A DNA stretch of 64,000 bases from Robiginitalea aestuariiviva (GTDB lineage: Bacteria; Bacteroidota; Bacteroidia; Flavobacteriales; Flavobacteriaceae), in assembly GCF_029537735.1 (NCBI RefSeq), contig NZ_JARPUQ010000001.1, positions 1,398,696 through 1,462,695 of the forward strand, written 5' to 3'. The translations under genes were made by a program, and so were the position numbers. The notes beneath the pieces were generated by a model. That model was not told where the DNA came from and searched no databases. It was given only the letters and a program-made list of their open reading frames with translations. Below, in pieces: positions 27,072 to 35,914 of this stretch (position 1 is the stretch's first letter; the number at the start of each line of letters is the position of its first letter).

Positions 27072-28547
27072 ATGAAAAAACAGCCCCGGAAGCCATCCTC
27101 CCCCAACCCGGAAGGACGGCGGGAATTCCTGAAAAAAAGCGCCCTGGCGTCTTCTTTCCTCATTGTGCCCAGACATGTACTGGGAGGCCCCGGCTTTATT
27201 GCACCCTCGGACCGACTCCATATTGCAGCTATCGGGGCAGGGGGTAAGGGCCATAGCGACATCGTGAATGCCTCCGTTGGGGGGCGGGAACGGGTAGTAG
27301 CCCTGTGCGATGTGGATTTTTCAGGTTCGGCTGCCCGTACGGCTGAGCAGTTTCCCAAGGCCAAACGCTATGCCGATTACCGGGTCATGCTGGAAAAGGA
27401 AAAGGGCATCGATGCCGTGACCATTTCCACCCCGGACCATATCCACGGTCCGGCGGCGTCCTTTGCCATGCAGCGGGGCAAACACGTATATGTTCAAAAA
27501 CCCCTTACCCATAACATCCGGGAAGCACGCATGCTAACCCAAATGGCCCGGGATCAGAAAGTAGTAACCCAGATGGGGAATCAGGGAGCTTCCAATCCCC
27601 TGCTGGGGATGGTACAACAGTGGGTGGATTCCGGCGTACTGGGTGCCATAACCAAAGTTGAGGTCTGGACCAACAGACCCGTCTGGCCCCAGGGCTTTGC
27701 CATGCCAGCCCCCGACCCTGCCGCCCGGCCCGAGGCGCTGGACTGGAACCTGTGGCTGGGACCTGCCCCCGAAACCCCATACATTCCCAACATTCACCCT
27801 TTTAACTGGCGCGGATGGTGGGATTACGGCACCGGGGCCCTGGGCGATGTGGGTTGCCACCTGATCGATATCCCTTACCGCACCCTGGGCCTGACCTATC
27901 CTACCGATGCCGAGGCCAGTGTAGGGTCGGTATATACCCGGATGTGGACCCCGGATTACCACCCGGAGGGCTGCCCGGCGTCCTCCTTTATAAGCCTGCA
28001 TTACCCGGAAACCGAAAAGACTGGGGCTCCGGTTACCATGACCTGGAGCGACGGCGGCATCCGGCCCGCCCACCCGGCCCTGGTTCCCGCAGATATGGAC
28101 ATCGGGGGTCGCAACAGCGCCAACGGGGTATTGATCCACGGGGAAAACGGGATCATCTCCACCAACATCAACGATAGTTCACCCTTAATGCCCAAACTCT
28201 TCTTAAACGACGGTACCCGGGAATTCGGGCCGGAAGTGGAGGAGATGCCCGAACCTGAATACGGCCACCAGCGCAAATGGGTAGATGCCTGCAAGGCTGG
28301 CTTTGGCAGCGAAGAACATCTGGCCCTGACCTCTTCCTTCGATTATGCCGGGCCCATGACCGAAACGGTGCTTATGGGGAACCTGGCCATCCGCAGTTAT
28401 ATGTTGCGTCGCGAAACGGAAGAAGGCCGGTTTGAATTCTTCGGCCGCAAGAAATTGCTCTGGGATGGGGATGCGATGCAAGTGACCAACCTGGACGAGG
28501 CCAACGCCTTTGTGGGCCGCACCTACCGGGAAGGCTGGGAAATGTAG
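27072..28547 (+). CDS. Tat-exported Gfo/Idh/MocA family oxidoreductase
   Basis: A 491-residue NAD(P)-dependent oxidoreductase. A twin-arginine signal 'RREFLKKSALASSFLIVP' (residues 17-34) predicts Tat export, which is common in Bacteroidota members of the family. The Rossmann domain starts with 'LHIAAIGAGGKGHSD' (about 53). The conserved EKP-type motif reads 'VQKPLTHNIREARML', and 'GVLGAITKVEVWTNRP' starts the substrate domain. 'DYGTGALGDVGCHLID' (near 250) holds the D-x3-H of the active site. It is the first gene of a likely operon with PhyH (4 nt downstream) and NIPSNAP, probably for breakdown of a sugar or polyol derivative. The substrate is unknown. Confidence 0.88.
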   Translation: MKKQPRKPSSPNPEGRREFLKKSALASSFLIVPRHVLGGPGFIAPSDRLHIAAIGAGGKGHSDIVNASVGGRERVVALCDVDFSGSAARTAEQFPKAKRYADYRVMLEKEKGIDAVTISTPDHIHGPAASFAMQRGKHVYVQKPLTHNIREARMLTQMARDQKVVTQMGNQGASNPLLGMVQQWVDSGVLGAITKVEVWTNRPVWPQGFAMPAPDPAARPEALDWNLWLGPAPETPYIPNIHPFNWRGWWDYGTGALGDVGCHLIDIPYRTLGLTYPTDAEASVGSVYTRMWTPDYHPEGCPASSFISLHYPETEKTGAPVTMTWSDGGIRPAHPALVPADMDIGGRNSANGVLIHGENGIISTNINDSSPLMPKLFLNDGTREFGPEVEEMPEPEYGHQRKWVDACKAGFGSEEHLALTSSFDYAGPMTETVLMGNLAIRSYMLRRETEEGRFEFFGRKKLLWDGDAMQVTNLDEANAFVGRTYREGWEM

Positions 28548-28551
28548 GCCG

Positions 28552-29469
28552 ATGGAGGAATTGAATGCCACACCGGTGAAAGACCTTGCCCAGTTCCATG
28601 GGCTGGTTGGGGATTTATTCCCGGACCTGCCGGCACGGGACGCCTGGGAACAGTATCGGCTTTCCGCGGAGCAGGTCGCCTTTTTTGAAGAACACGGCTA
28701 CCTGACACACATTCCCGTGTTGGATAAAACCCAGGTAGAGGCGCTTCGGGAAGAATTGAAGGCCCTTATGAATCCTTCCCACCCGGGGCACCACCTCTTT
28801 TATGAATTCCACTCCAATGAGTCTTCTGACCCGGACCGGATATTGTTCCATTCCCTGGGCCACTGGCGGATTAGCCCGGGATTCCACGACGTCTTGTGGA
28901 ATCCCCGTTTTGTGGTACCTGCGGCCCAACTGCTGGGTTGCCGGACCGTCCGGTTCTGGCACGACCAGTTGTTCTGTAAACCCGCCCGTCATGGGGGAGT
29001 GGTGGCCTGGCACCAGGACTACAGTTACTGGACCCGGACCACGCCCCTGCAGCACCTGACTTGTTGGGTAGGCCTGGACGATGCCCACGCGAACAACGGA
29101 TGCCTGCAATATATCCCGGGCAGCCACCGATGGGAGTTGCTGGAAAAAATTGAACTGGCCGGGGATATGGAAGGCCTTTCCGCTTTGCTGTCGGAGAGCC
29201 AGCGCGAACAATACCGCAACCGGGTAGCCGTAGAGATGCCCGCAGGGTTTGCGGCATTTCACCACCCCAAGCTGGTGCACGGCTCTTATGAGAATCGTTC
29301 GGACAGCCCCCGGCGCGCCTTCGTGATTAATGTATTTGCAGACGGTACACGATCGGCTTCCGATGAGGTCCTGCTTACCGGGGTCCCGCCCATCCCGAAA
29401 GGGCAGCCCATGCAGGGGCCATTTTTCCCTGTACTTTTTGAAACGCCTGGATCAAAAAATCAAAACTAA
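28552..29469 (+). CDS. Phytanoyl-CoA dioxygenase (PhyH) family Fe(II)/2-oxoglutarate oxygenase
   Basis: A 305-residue cytoplasmic oxygenase of the PhyH family. The facial-triad motif H-x-D is 'VVAWHQDYSYW' (near 150) and the distal His is in 'PKLVHGSYENRS' (near 241), followed by an Arg ('RRAFVINVF') likely to bind 2-oxoglutarate. The ATG at 28552 lies 4 nt after the oxidoreductase stop, and the next gene starts 22 nt after this stop, so the three genes are very likely cotranscribed. It hydroxylates a small organic substrate; which one cannot be read from sequence. Confidence 0.85.
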   Translation: MEELNATPVKDLAQFHGLVGDLFPDLPARDAWEQYRLSAEQVAFFEEHGYLTHIPVLDKTQVEALREELKALMNPSHPGHHLFYEFHSNESSDPDRILFHSLGHWRISPGFHDVLWNPRFVVPAAQLLGCRTVRFWHDQLFCKPARHGGVVAWHQDYSYWTRTTPLQHLTCWVGLDDAHANNGCLQYIPGSHRWELLEKIELAGDMEGLSALLSESQREQYRNRVAVEMPAGFAAFHHPKLVHGSYENRSDSPRRAFVINVFADGTRSASDEVLLTGVPPIPKGQPMQGPFFPVLFETPGSKNQN

Positions 29470-29491
29470 AACCACCCTAATCCTAAAACCC

Positions 29492-30280
29492 ATGAAAAAA
29501 ATCCTGTATCCGGTCCTGGCCCTGCTCTGCAGTTGCGGCGGACCCCAGAAAAAACAGGCTGCGGAAGAACCTGTGGCCGAGGCGGAAATGCTTGTTTCCG
29601 AGCCAGAGTACTTTGAACTGCGAACCTATTATTGCTATCCGGGTAAGTTGGAGGATCTGCTCAGTCGTTTTGAAGACCACACCATGGCCCTTTTTGAAAA
29701 GCACGGAATGGTAAATATGGCCTATTGGGTACCCCTGGAGAATTCCGAAAACAAGTTGGTGTACCTGATGGGGTATCCGGACCGGGCTTCCCGGGACCGT
29801 TCCTGGGCTGCTTTTGCCGAAGACCCGGAATGGAAGGGCGTTTGGGAAGCCTCCCGGGCCAACGGCCCCATTGTGGATTCGGTTACCCAGCACTTTATGA
29901 CCTATACGGATTATTCCCCCCGCATGGCTGCTGCCGATGCCAGTCCCCGGATTTTCTCCCTGCGAACATACTACACCTTCCCCGGGAAACTGGAAGGGCT
30001 CAATGCGCGTTTTCGGGACCATACCATGGAGATCTTTACCCGCAACGGCATGACCAATATTGGCTACTTTCTGATGGACCCGGAGGACCCCGGGCATGAA
30101 AACATCCTCAAATACCTGATCACCTTCCCGGATACGGCTGCCCGAACAGCCAGTTGGAAAAGCTTTGGCGATGACCCTGCCTGGAAGGCAGCCTATGAAA
30201 ATTCCATTCGCGATGGCCGCCTTGTGGATTCCATCACCGCGGACTTGCTGGTACCCACCCGCTTTTCACCCATAAAATAG
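29492..30280 (+). CDS. NIPSNAP-family lipoprotein with two tandem domains
   Basis: A 262-residue lipoprotein ('MKKILYPVLALLCSC', lipidated Cys15). Two ferredoxin-like NIPSNAP domains follow: 'YFELRTYYCYPGKLEDLLSRF' to 'WEASRANGPIVDSVTQHFM', and 'IFSLRTYYTFPGKLEGLNARF' to 'YENSIRDGRLVDSITADLL'. They are clear duplicates, sharing the 'RDH/EDHTMxxFxxxGMxNxxY' and 'SWxxFxxDPxWKxxxExS' patterns. NIPSNAP domains are dimeric alpha/beta-barrel modules often found with oxygenases. It is third in the oxidoreductase-PhyH operon, so it may act on or bind the same substrate in the periplasm. Confidence 0.82.
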   Translation: MKKILYPVLALLCSCGGPQKKQAAEEPVAEAEMLVSEPEYFELRTYYCYPGKLEDLLSRFEDHTMALFEKHGMVNMAYWVPLENSENKLVYLMGYPDRASRDRSWAAFAEDPEWKGVWEASRANGPIVDSVTQHFMTYTDYSPRMAAADASPRIFSLRTYYTFPGKLEGLNARFRDHTMEIFTRNGMTNIGYFLMDPEDPGHENILKYLITFPDTAARTASWKSFGDDPAWKAAYENSIRDGRLVDSITADLLVPTRFSPIK

Positions 30281-30463
30281 GACGTGGTTTAAAGGCGGGT
30301 TTGCGACCTGCCCGACATCCGAATTCTCCTACAAGAGATTTGAAATCAGAAATTTTCAATCCGGGCCAACCCTTTGGCGTTGACAGCTTTTAGGGGAATT
30401 ATTAGACCATTTTCTAAGTTTTAATTAACTTCACAACAAATCCATTAACAAATCCTTATTGAC

Positions 30464-30796
30464 ATGGGAAAATTTGAAATAAAAACCGATAATTCCGGGA
30501 AGTTCAGGTTCAACCTGAAGGCCGGAAACGGACAGGTCATCCTGAGCAGCCAGGGATACTCTACCAAGTCCGCCTGCGAGAACGGCATTGAGTCCGTCCG
30601 TAAAAATTCTCAGAACGACAACATGTTTGAGCGCAAAACTGCCAGTAACGGAAGCCCGTTTTTTAACCTGAAAGCTTCCAACGGACAGGTTATCGGCTCC
30701 AGTGAAATGTACTCCAGCACCAGCGCCATGGAAAATGGGATTGCTTCTGTGAAAAAGAACGCCCCGGATGCCGGCGTAAACGATACCACGGCCTAA
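30464..30796 (+). CDS. DUF1508 (YegP-like) protein, two tandem repeats
   Basis: A 110-residue cytoplasmic protein made of two 48-residue DUF1508 units: 'FEIKTDNSGKFRFNLKAGNG' to 'ENGIESVRKNS', and 'FERKTASNGSPFFNLKASNG' to 'ENGIASVKKNA'. Each has the family 'GxxILxSxxYxSxxAxxNGIxSVKKNA' ending. YegP-type proteins are small beta-beta-beta-alpha domains of unknown function, present as two copies per chain. The gene stands alone and is closed by a terminator it shares with the convergent PLP-enzyme gene. Confidence 0.9.
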   Translation: MGKFEIKTDNSGKFRFNLKAGNGQVILSSQGYSTKSACENGIESVRKNSQNDNMFERKTASNGSPFFNLKASNGQVIGSSEMYSSTSAMENGIASVKKNAPDAGVNDTTA

Positions 30797-30816
30797 AGCC
30801 GCTAGACTGCAACCTT

Positions 30817-30846
30817 AAAAGGGAGGCTATGGCCTCCCTTTTTTTA
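30817..30846. terminator. Bidirectional terminator between convergent genes
   Basis: Stem GGGAGGC (30821-30827) with GCCTCCC (30832-30838), loop TATG, flanked by AAAA on the left and T-rich on the right, so it can serve both the DUF1508 gene (+) and the aminotransferase gene (-). Confidence 0.85.
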
Positions 30847-30865
30847 TGTCTTAATAGCTTTCGCC

Positions 30866-32092
30866 TTAAAGGGCTGCCTCCAGGCCTTCTAGCAGTTGTT
30901 CGAGTTCAGGCGTAGACGTGTAGTGAACAAACGAAATCCGCAAGACCCCGGGCGTGGTAGGGATGCCCATGTCCATCAGGGGGCGCACCGCATAAAAGTC
31001 GCCCATGCCCAGCATGAGCTTATGCCCTGTAAGAGTCTTGTAGACCTCTTCCATCGATTTATTTTTGGGGATGATGGAAACGATAGGCGCCCGATGCTCG
31101 CCCATCCCGGGGCCTACAACCCGAACGTCATTACGGGCTTCCAGAAAATCCAAAAGGGGCGTTAACAGCTCCTGTTCCCGGCTACGGAACAGGGTGTTCA
31201 GGGCGCGGGCCCGAACCGGGGCCGCAGCATCTTCCTGAAAGTGGTGGGCATAAACCTGGTCAAAATAATCGGCAATGCCACTAATGGCAGCTACCTGGGC
31301 ATGGTCCGGGCCTGCGGGTACCAGCATATTGCGGTGGATGCCATCCTTAAAGAAATGGGCCTGGTTTTCCACCTGGTCCATCAATGCCCTGCGGACATAC
31401 ATCACCCCCAGGTGGGGGCCGTAGGTTTTATAGGATGAAAACATATAGATGTCGCATCCCAGGGCTTTCACATCCGGGATTTCGTGTGGGGCCCATCCTA
31501 CGGCATCCACAACGGAGAGGGCGCCGTGACTTTTGGCCAGGGCCGAGATGTCTGCAACGGGGTTTACATGCCCGATTACATTGGAGCAGTGCGGGTAGGC
31601 TACCATGCGGGTACGGGGCGTGAACAGGCCCTGCAGCACCTCCGTATCCAGGACTCCTGTTTCGGGGTCTACGTGCCACTCCACCACCCGAATGCCGCGT
31701 TGGGCCAGCCGCCTCCAGGCCCCGGCATTGGCCTCGTGGTCCTGGCAGGAAACGATAATTTCATCCCCCTCTTCCCACATGGGGCGCATGGCCTGGGCCA
31801 GGACGTAAACGTTCTGGGTGGTAGACGGGCCGAAATGGATTTCCTCCGGCGCGGCGTTCAGGTAAGCGGCCAGCCGCTGGTAGGATTCGTCCATCAATTC
31901 CCCCGCACGGGCGGAAGCCGGGTAGGGGTAATAGGGCTGTACCTTGTTTTGGGTGTAAAAGGCAGTCAGGCGCTCCACTACCTGCCGGCACGGGTAGGAA
32001 CCCCCGGCATTTTCAAAAAAGGCCCATCCCTGCAGGGATGGCTCCGAAAAGGCGGGAAACTGGGCGCGGATAAAATCGAGATCAGCTTTCAT
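30866..32092 (-). CDS. PLP-dependent aminotransferase class V (cysteine-desulfurase-like)
   Basis: A 408-residue PLP enzyme of fold type I, SufS/NifS/kynureninase superfamily. 'FFENAGGSYPC' near 23 and 'HFGPSTTQNVYVLAQAM' near 80 bind the cofactor phosphate; 'VVDAVGWAPHEIPD' carries the PLP-ring Asp; 'YMFSSYKTYGPHLG' near 206 holds the Schiff-base Lys. It resembles VC1184-type cysteine desulfurase-like proteins. No Suf genes lie nearby and the typical SufS Cys loop is not obvious, so sulfur transfer is doubtful. The ATG at 32092 gives 'MKADLDFIRAQFPAF', the family N-terminus; 47 in-frame residues upstream are not family-like. Confidence 0.85.
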   Translation of the reverse strand: MKADLDFIRAQFPAFSEPSLQGWAFFENAGGSYPCRQVVERLTAFYTQNKVQPYYPYPASARAGELMDESYQRLAAYLNAAPEEIHFGPSTTQNVYVLAQAMRPMWEEGDEIIVSCQDHEANAGAWRRLAQRGIRVVEWHVDPETGVLDTEVLQGLFTPRTRMVAYPHCSNVIGHVNPVADISALAKSHGALSVVDAVGWAPHEIPDVKALGCDIYMFSSYKTYGPHLGVMYVRRALMDQVENQAHFFKDGIHRNMLVPAGPDHAQVAAISGIADYFDQVYAHHFQEDAAAPVRARALNTLFRSREQELLTPLLDFLEARNDVRVVGPGMGEHRAPIVSIIPKNKSMEEVYKTLTGHKLMLGMGDFYAVRPLMDMGIPTTPGVLRISFVHYTSTPELEQLLEGLEAAL

Positions 32093-32278
32093 AAGTAACG
32101 GTTGTTCAGGCAAAGCAAAAGCATTCCCTGGGGAGAGAAAAGTACGTATTTCCGCACACAGAATCTGTGTGAGCGATTCAAACCCCTGCATTTCATCGAA
32201 AAATAACTGTTTCCGGGGGAGCTTATCATCCAAAAACCGTATCCTGTCCGTACATAAATGCGAACCCTAAAATCTGAT

Positions 32279-33160
32279 ATGATGTACTCGAGAATCACTA
32301 AAGTTATGGCAGGCGTTCTGGCCCTTTTAGTCCTGGGCTGTTCCGATGCCAATGATTCCAATTTTAATGAGACCGGACGATTGGTGGTGCGTTTAACCGA
32401 TGCCCCCTTTCCGTACGAGTGGATTGATGCGGCCAATGTGACCATTTTTAAGGTGGAAGCCCGGCAGGTGACGGAAGCGGATAGTGAAACCGAAACCAGC
32501 CCCTATGTTACCCTTATGGAGTCCGAAATGGATATGAATTTGCTGGAGCTCCAGAATGGGGTGACCGCCACCCTGGCAGACCTGGAAGTTCCTGCCGGCG
32601 ATTACGACCTGGTGCGGGTCTATGTTAAAGGTGTGAATGTGGTCCTGACCGATGGCCGGACCTTCGACCTGAAAGTGCCCAGCGGGGAACAAACCGGGAT
32701 CAAGGTGTTCATTACCCCCGGCCTGACGGTAACCGGAGGGCTTTCCTCAGACCTGATTCTGGATTTTGACGTGAGCCGCTCCTTTGTAGCCAAAGGCAAC
32801 CTGAGCGATGCTTCAGGCATTAATGGCTTTAATTTCAAGCCGGTGATTAAGGCGACCAACTCCTCCACGGCTGGGACCCTGGCCGGACGCGTTTCCTTTG
32901 TGGACCAGGATGTCGATACCGCTCTGGAAGGCGCCACCATTACCGTAATGGCTGCCGATACCGTGAATACCACTGCCCTTACGGATGTGGATGGCAACTA
33001 TGCGATTATGGGCCTTACCGCAGGCTCCTACAGTGTGTTTGCCGAAGCGGTGGACTTTATCTCCAGCGATACCCTGGAGGTGCAGATCGATGCTGCAAAT
33101 ATGACCTATCAGGATTTTGTCTTGGAAGCCGAGGCTGAAACCTCCGGAACCGGAAACTGA
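32279..33160 (+). CDS. DUF4382 lipoprotein with C-terminal carboxypeptidase-regulatory-like domain
   Basis: A surface or periplasmic lipoprotein of 293 residues from the ATG at 32279 (an upstream ATG at 32258 adds seven residues). Signal 'MMYSRITKVMAGVLALLVLGC' ends in an SPII Cys. Residues about 30-180 form a DUF4382 domain ('GRLVVRLTDAPFPYEWIDAANVTIFKVEA' in two parts; 'GVTATLADLEVPAGDYDLVRVYV'). The last 90 residues are a beta-sandwich of the CarboxypepD_reg type ('GTLAGRVSFVDQDVDTALEG', 'ALTDVDGNYAIMGLTAGSYS'). No enzyme motif is seen, so binding or adhesion is more likely. It ends at a strong bidirectional terminator. Confidence 0.82.
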   Translation: MMYSRITKVMAGVLALLVLGCSDANDSNFNETGRLVVRLTDAPFPYEWIDAANVTIFKVEARQVTEADSETETSPYVTLMESEMDMNLLELQNGVTATLADLEVPAGDYDLVRVYVKGVNVVLTDGRTFDLKVPSGEQTGIKVFITPGLTVTGGLSSDLILDFDVSRSFVAKGNLSDASGINGFNFKPVIKATNSSTAGTLAGRVSFVDQDVDTALEGATITVMAADTVNTTALTDVDGNYAIMGLTAGSYSVFAEAVDFISSDTLEVQIDAANMTYQDFVLEAEAETSGTGN

Positions 33161-33188
33161 TTTCCCCCGGATTTTGAATCTAGCTGAA

Positions 33189-33219
33189 AACAGGGCCCCC
33201 CGGGCCCTGTTTTTTTTGT
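33189..33219. terminator. Bidirectional terminator
   Basis: A 10-bp GC-rich stem (AACAGGGCCC at 33189-33198, GGGCCCTGTT at 33202-33211) with a 3-nt loop, A-run on the left and T-run on the right. It serves the DUF4382 gene and the convergent SnoaL-like gene. Confidence 0.9.
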
Positions 33220-33233
33220 TATAATCGAAGGAG

Positions 33234-33680
33234 TTAATCCCAGACAAACCGCCAGTTGCCGTCTGCCTGGCGTTTCCAGACGGTATGGAAAACCCCTTTG
33301 CGGGTTTGCGTAGTACCCAGGGAATCCGTCTGGGTCAGGGTATATGCGCCATAGGTGTAACCCAGGTCTCCGGAAGCAGACACGTCAATGAAATCCGGCT
33401 CCCAGGTCAACACCATGCCTTCCGTTTGGCCGGTCTGGGCCTCAAAGTAGGTACGGATGGCCTCCAGGCCCTCAATGCGCTGCTGCCCGCGGAGCATCAC
33501 GGCATCCGGGGCCGCATAGGTAAGGAAGGCTTTGGCTATCCCTTCCTGGCGGGAAAGGTTGGAAAAGGCCTGTTCCGTTTCCCGGATTTCCTGTTTCCAT
33601 TGGGCCTGTTGCGCTTTTGCAGAAGGGTTTTGGCAGGACAGACTTGCAATAAGAAGCAGGAGGTATGGTATGGTTTTCAT
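33234..33680 (-). CDS. SnoaL/DUF4440-like secreted protein
   Basis: A 148-residue exported protein with signal 'MKTIPYLLLLIASLSC' (probable lipoprotein) and an NTF2-like cone fold: 'RETEQAFSNLSRQEGIAKAFLTYAAPDAVMLRG' in two parts, 'IEGLEAIRTYFEAQ' and the end 'FHTVWKRQADGNWRFVWD', typical of DUF4440 proteins. Usually of unknown ligand; ketosteroid-isomerase-like catalysis is possible but no catalytic residues can be named. Confidence 0.8.
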   Translation of the reverse strand: MKTIPYLLLLIASLSCQNPSAKAQQAQWKQEIRETEQAFSNLSRQEGIAKAFLTYAAPDAVMLRGQQRIEGLEAIRTYFEAQTGQTEGMVLTWEPDFIDVSASGDLGYTYGAYTLTQTDSLGTTQTRKGVFHTVWKRQADGNWRFVWD

Positions 33681-33728
33681 GGCCAGGATAATTAAACGGG
33701 TTACATCAATTAAATTCCGGGGCGGTGT

Positions 33729-34085
33729 TCATCGGGCCAACAGCCAGCGGATGCGATCCAGGGACAGGCCGTAATGGAGGAGTACAGCCAGTAAAAGCCC
33801 GATGCCTGACCCGGGATTTCCGGCATCCCAAAGCATCCAGGCGGCCAGGGAAAATATCCCAAGTTCCAGCAGCAGGCGAATGGCCCCAGGTGTTTTTACC
33901 GGGGCCTTCCCGGACCGGCTGGGGTCTCCCGGCACCGCAAAGGTGCCCCATAAAAAAGCGAGTGCCACGGGAAATACCAGGGCTGCCCACCAGCCGTATC
34001 GAAAATAACCCCAGTACCCTGCAGCCCCCAGGGCAGCAAGTTCCAACAGGAACCGAAAGGCCAGGTTTACGGGGTGGGATCCCAT
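33729..34085 (-). CDS. DUF2568 (YrdB-like) membrane protein
   Basis: A 118-residue protein with four membrane segments: 'NLAFRFLLELAALGAAGYWGY', 'ALVFPVALAFLWGTFAVPGDP', 'IRLLLELGIFSLAAWMLWDAG' and 'GLLLAVLLHYGLSLDRI'. 'LWGTFAVPGDPSRS' is the family signature. Function unknown. Its start shares one base with the upstream stop (TAATG at 34087-34083), so it is translationally coupled to the 34085-34477 gene. Confidence 0.85.
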   Translation of the reverse strand: MGSHPVNLAFRFLLELAALGAAGYWGYFRYGWWAALVFPVALAFLWGTFAVPGDPSRSGKAPVKTPGAIRLLLELGIFSLAAWMLWDAGNPGSGIGLLLAVLLHYGLSLDRIRWLLAR

Positions 34086-34477
34086 TACGGATGGTCGCAT
34101 TTGGATTCCAGGATGGATCGGAGCCGGCTTATTTCCTCTTTCATGGAAGGGTATAACATGATTTGGCGTTGGTTGTGAGAAATGAGCAGGAGAGACTCGT
34201 TGATAAGCCTTTGCTGCATGGCTTTCGACAACGTTTCATTTTCGTCCAGGGCAAATTTTTCACGCAATTCGGGATCGATACCTTCGGAAGCCCACCCGTC
34301 CTTTAAGGAGGCATGGGCCCACCCATTGGCGTAAACATCATCGTGGGCGTAGAATATCTTCACGGCGTTTTCCCCGATGACCACCAGCACAATTGCCCCA
34401 AGGGCGTAGAGCAGGTATTTGCCCAGGCGGTTCTGGGCGAGCAGGCGTTGGCGGATTGTGCGAAAGAATCGCAGCAT
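34085..34477 (-). CDS. Small single-pass membrane protein, DUF6090-like N-terminus
   Basis: A 130-residue protein that starts 'MLRFFRTIRQRLLAQNRLGKYLLYALGAIVLVVIG', closely similar to the N-terminal anchor of flavobacterial DUF6090 proteins, which normally continue 'ILIALQINNWNE'. Here a different short periplasmic helical region follows ('LSKAMQQRLINESLLLISHN', 'MKEEISRLRSILESK'). It looks like a divergent or shortened member. Function unknown. It forms an operon with the DUF2568 gene. Confidence 0.65.
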   Translation of the reverse strand: MLRFFRTIRQRLLAQNRLGKYLLYALGAIVLVVIGENAVKIFYAHDDVYANGWAHASLKDGWASEGIDPELREKFALDENETLSKAMQQRLINESLLLISHNQRQIMLYPSMKEEISRLRSILESKCDHP

Positions 34478-34631
34478 GCGGGTTATACAGGTTGATTAGG
34501 GATTAAGATATACAAAAGGATGAAAACCTTGCGCATCAAGGAATTACAAATAAAATGTACATTGTTATTTTTCAAGGGAATGTTGCCGGCGCAATGACGG
34601 ATGCGTAACTTAACCGTAAACTTTTATAACC

Positions 34632-35852
34632 ATGAAATCATCCTATTTCGCAAGTCGGAATCCGGCTATGAAAATTCTATCGTGTGTATTCTTTATTGCC
34701 ATATTTCCATGGTTGGCTGGTGCCCAGGAGCTTGCACAAAATGCCCCTGTGGTCTCTCCCGAACTCGTTGAGGAAAATACCGTGATTTTCAGGATTCAGG
34801 CTCCCGATGCCAATTCAGTAAAACTTTCGGGTAACTGGATGCCCAACGCTCCCGATGGCAATGGAGGCTTTGCCCAGGAAATGGTTCCCCTAACCCTGGG
34901 GGAGAATGGGGTTTGGTCTGCTACCATCCAGGCTATGGAACCAGAATTATACGCCTATGCCTTTATGGTGGATGGGGTGCGCACCCTGGACCCGGCCAAC
35001 AAGAACATTGTGCGCGATGGTCGCTTCAGTACGGCCAGTGTCCTGTATGTTCCCGGGCCGGCTTCAGATCTTTATTGGGCTAAGGCCGGCCCCAAAGGCA
35101 GCGTGGAGGCGGTCTGGTATGAATCCCCTACCCTGGGGTTAACACGCCGCATGTTTGTATATACCCCGCCGGGGTATAAGGACAGCAATGCCGATTACCC
35201 CGTACTTTACCTGCTGCACGGGGGCGGGGGAGACGAGGAGGCCTGGCCCAGCCTGGGTGCTGCGGCCAACATCCTGGATAACCTGATTAACGCCGGGCAG
35301 GCGCAGCCTATGTTGGTGGTGATGACTAATGGCAACCCGGACCAGGCTGCGGCCTTTACCGTAAGCCCTAAACTGGACAGGGTATCCCAGGGAGCCGGCG
35401 GGATGGCCAATATGATGTTTGAAAAAAGCCTGGTAAATGATGTGATCCCATATGTTGAGGCCCATTATCAGGTTAAAAGGGGCAAGGAAAACCGCGCCCT
35501 GACAGGCTTGAGTATGGGCGGGCTCCAAACCATGAATACCACCTTCGAAAACCCGGGCCTCTTTGATTATATCGGGGTGATGAGTATGGGGTTTGCGGAC
35601 CTGAGCCGTTTTGGCATCGAGGTGGACCACAGCAAACGGGAACAGCAAATCAGGGACTTGAAGGCGGCAGCCCCCAGCCTGTACTGGATTGCCTGCGGAA
35701 AGGACGATTTCCTTTACGAGAGTGTGGTAACCATGCGCAGCAAGCTGGATGAACTGGAGTTTCCCTATATCTATCGGGAAAGCCCGGGCGGGCATACCTG
35801 GACCAACTGGAGGATCTACCTGTCCGAATTCGCACCCATGCTTTTTAAGTAG
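34632..35852 (+). CDS. Secreted esterase (feruloyl-esterase-like) with N-terminal E-set domain
   Basis: A 406-residue exported alpha/beta hydrolase. The signal peptide is 'MKILSCVFFIAIFPWLAGAQ' preceded by 12 residues if the first ATG is used; an ATG at 34668 is equally good. Residues about 45-140 form a CBM48/early-set sandwich ('VIFRIQAPDANSVKLSGNWMP', 'YAYAFMVDGVRTLDP'). The catalytic domain is EstD/Fae-like: 'YPVLYLLHGGGGDEEAW', nucleophile Ser294 in 'GLSMGG', Asp in 'ACGKDDFLYE', His in 'SPGGHTWTNW'. This layout matches Bacteroidota feruloyl or acetyl xylan esterases, but no other polysaccharide gene is adjacent, so the substrate is inferred. Confidence 0.86.
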   Translation: MKSSYFASRNPAMKILSCVFFIAIFPWLAGAQELAQNAPVVSPELVEENTVIFRIQAPDANSVKLSGNWMPNAPDGNGGFAQEMVPLTLGENGVWSATIQAMEPELYAYAFMVDGVRTLDPANKNIVRDGRFSTASVLYVPGPASDLYWAKAGPKGSVEAVWYESPTLGLTRRMFVYTPPGYKDSNADYPVLYLLHGGGGDEEAWPSLGAAANILDNLINAGQAQPMLVVMTNGNPDQAAAFTVSPKLDRVSQGAGGMANMMFEKSLVNDVIPYVEAHYQVKRGKENRALTGLSMGGLQTMNTTFENPGLFDYIGVMSMGFADLSRFGIEVDHSKREQQIRDLKAAAPSLYWIACGKDDFLYESVVTMRSKLDELEFPYIYRESPGGHTWTNWRIYLSEFAPMLFK

Positions 35853-35914
35853 CCACGGGTTTTATTTAACGCGTTTCCAGCAGAGGCAGGGTTAAAAACC
35901 CGAATGACCGGCTT

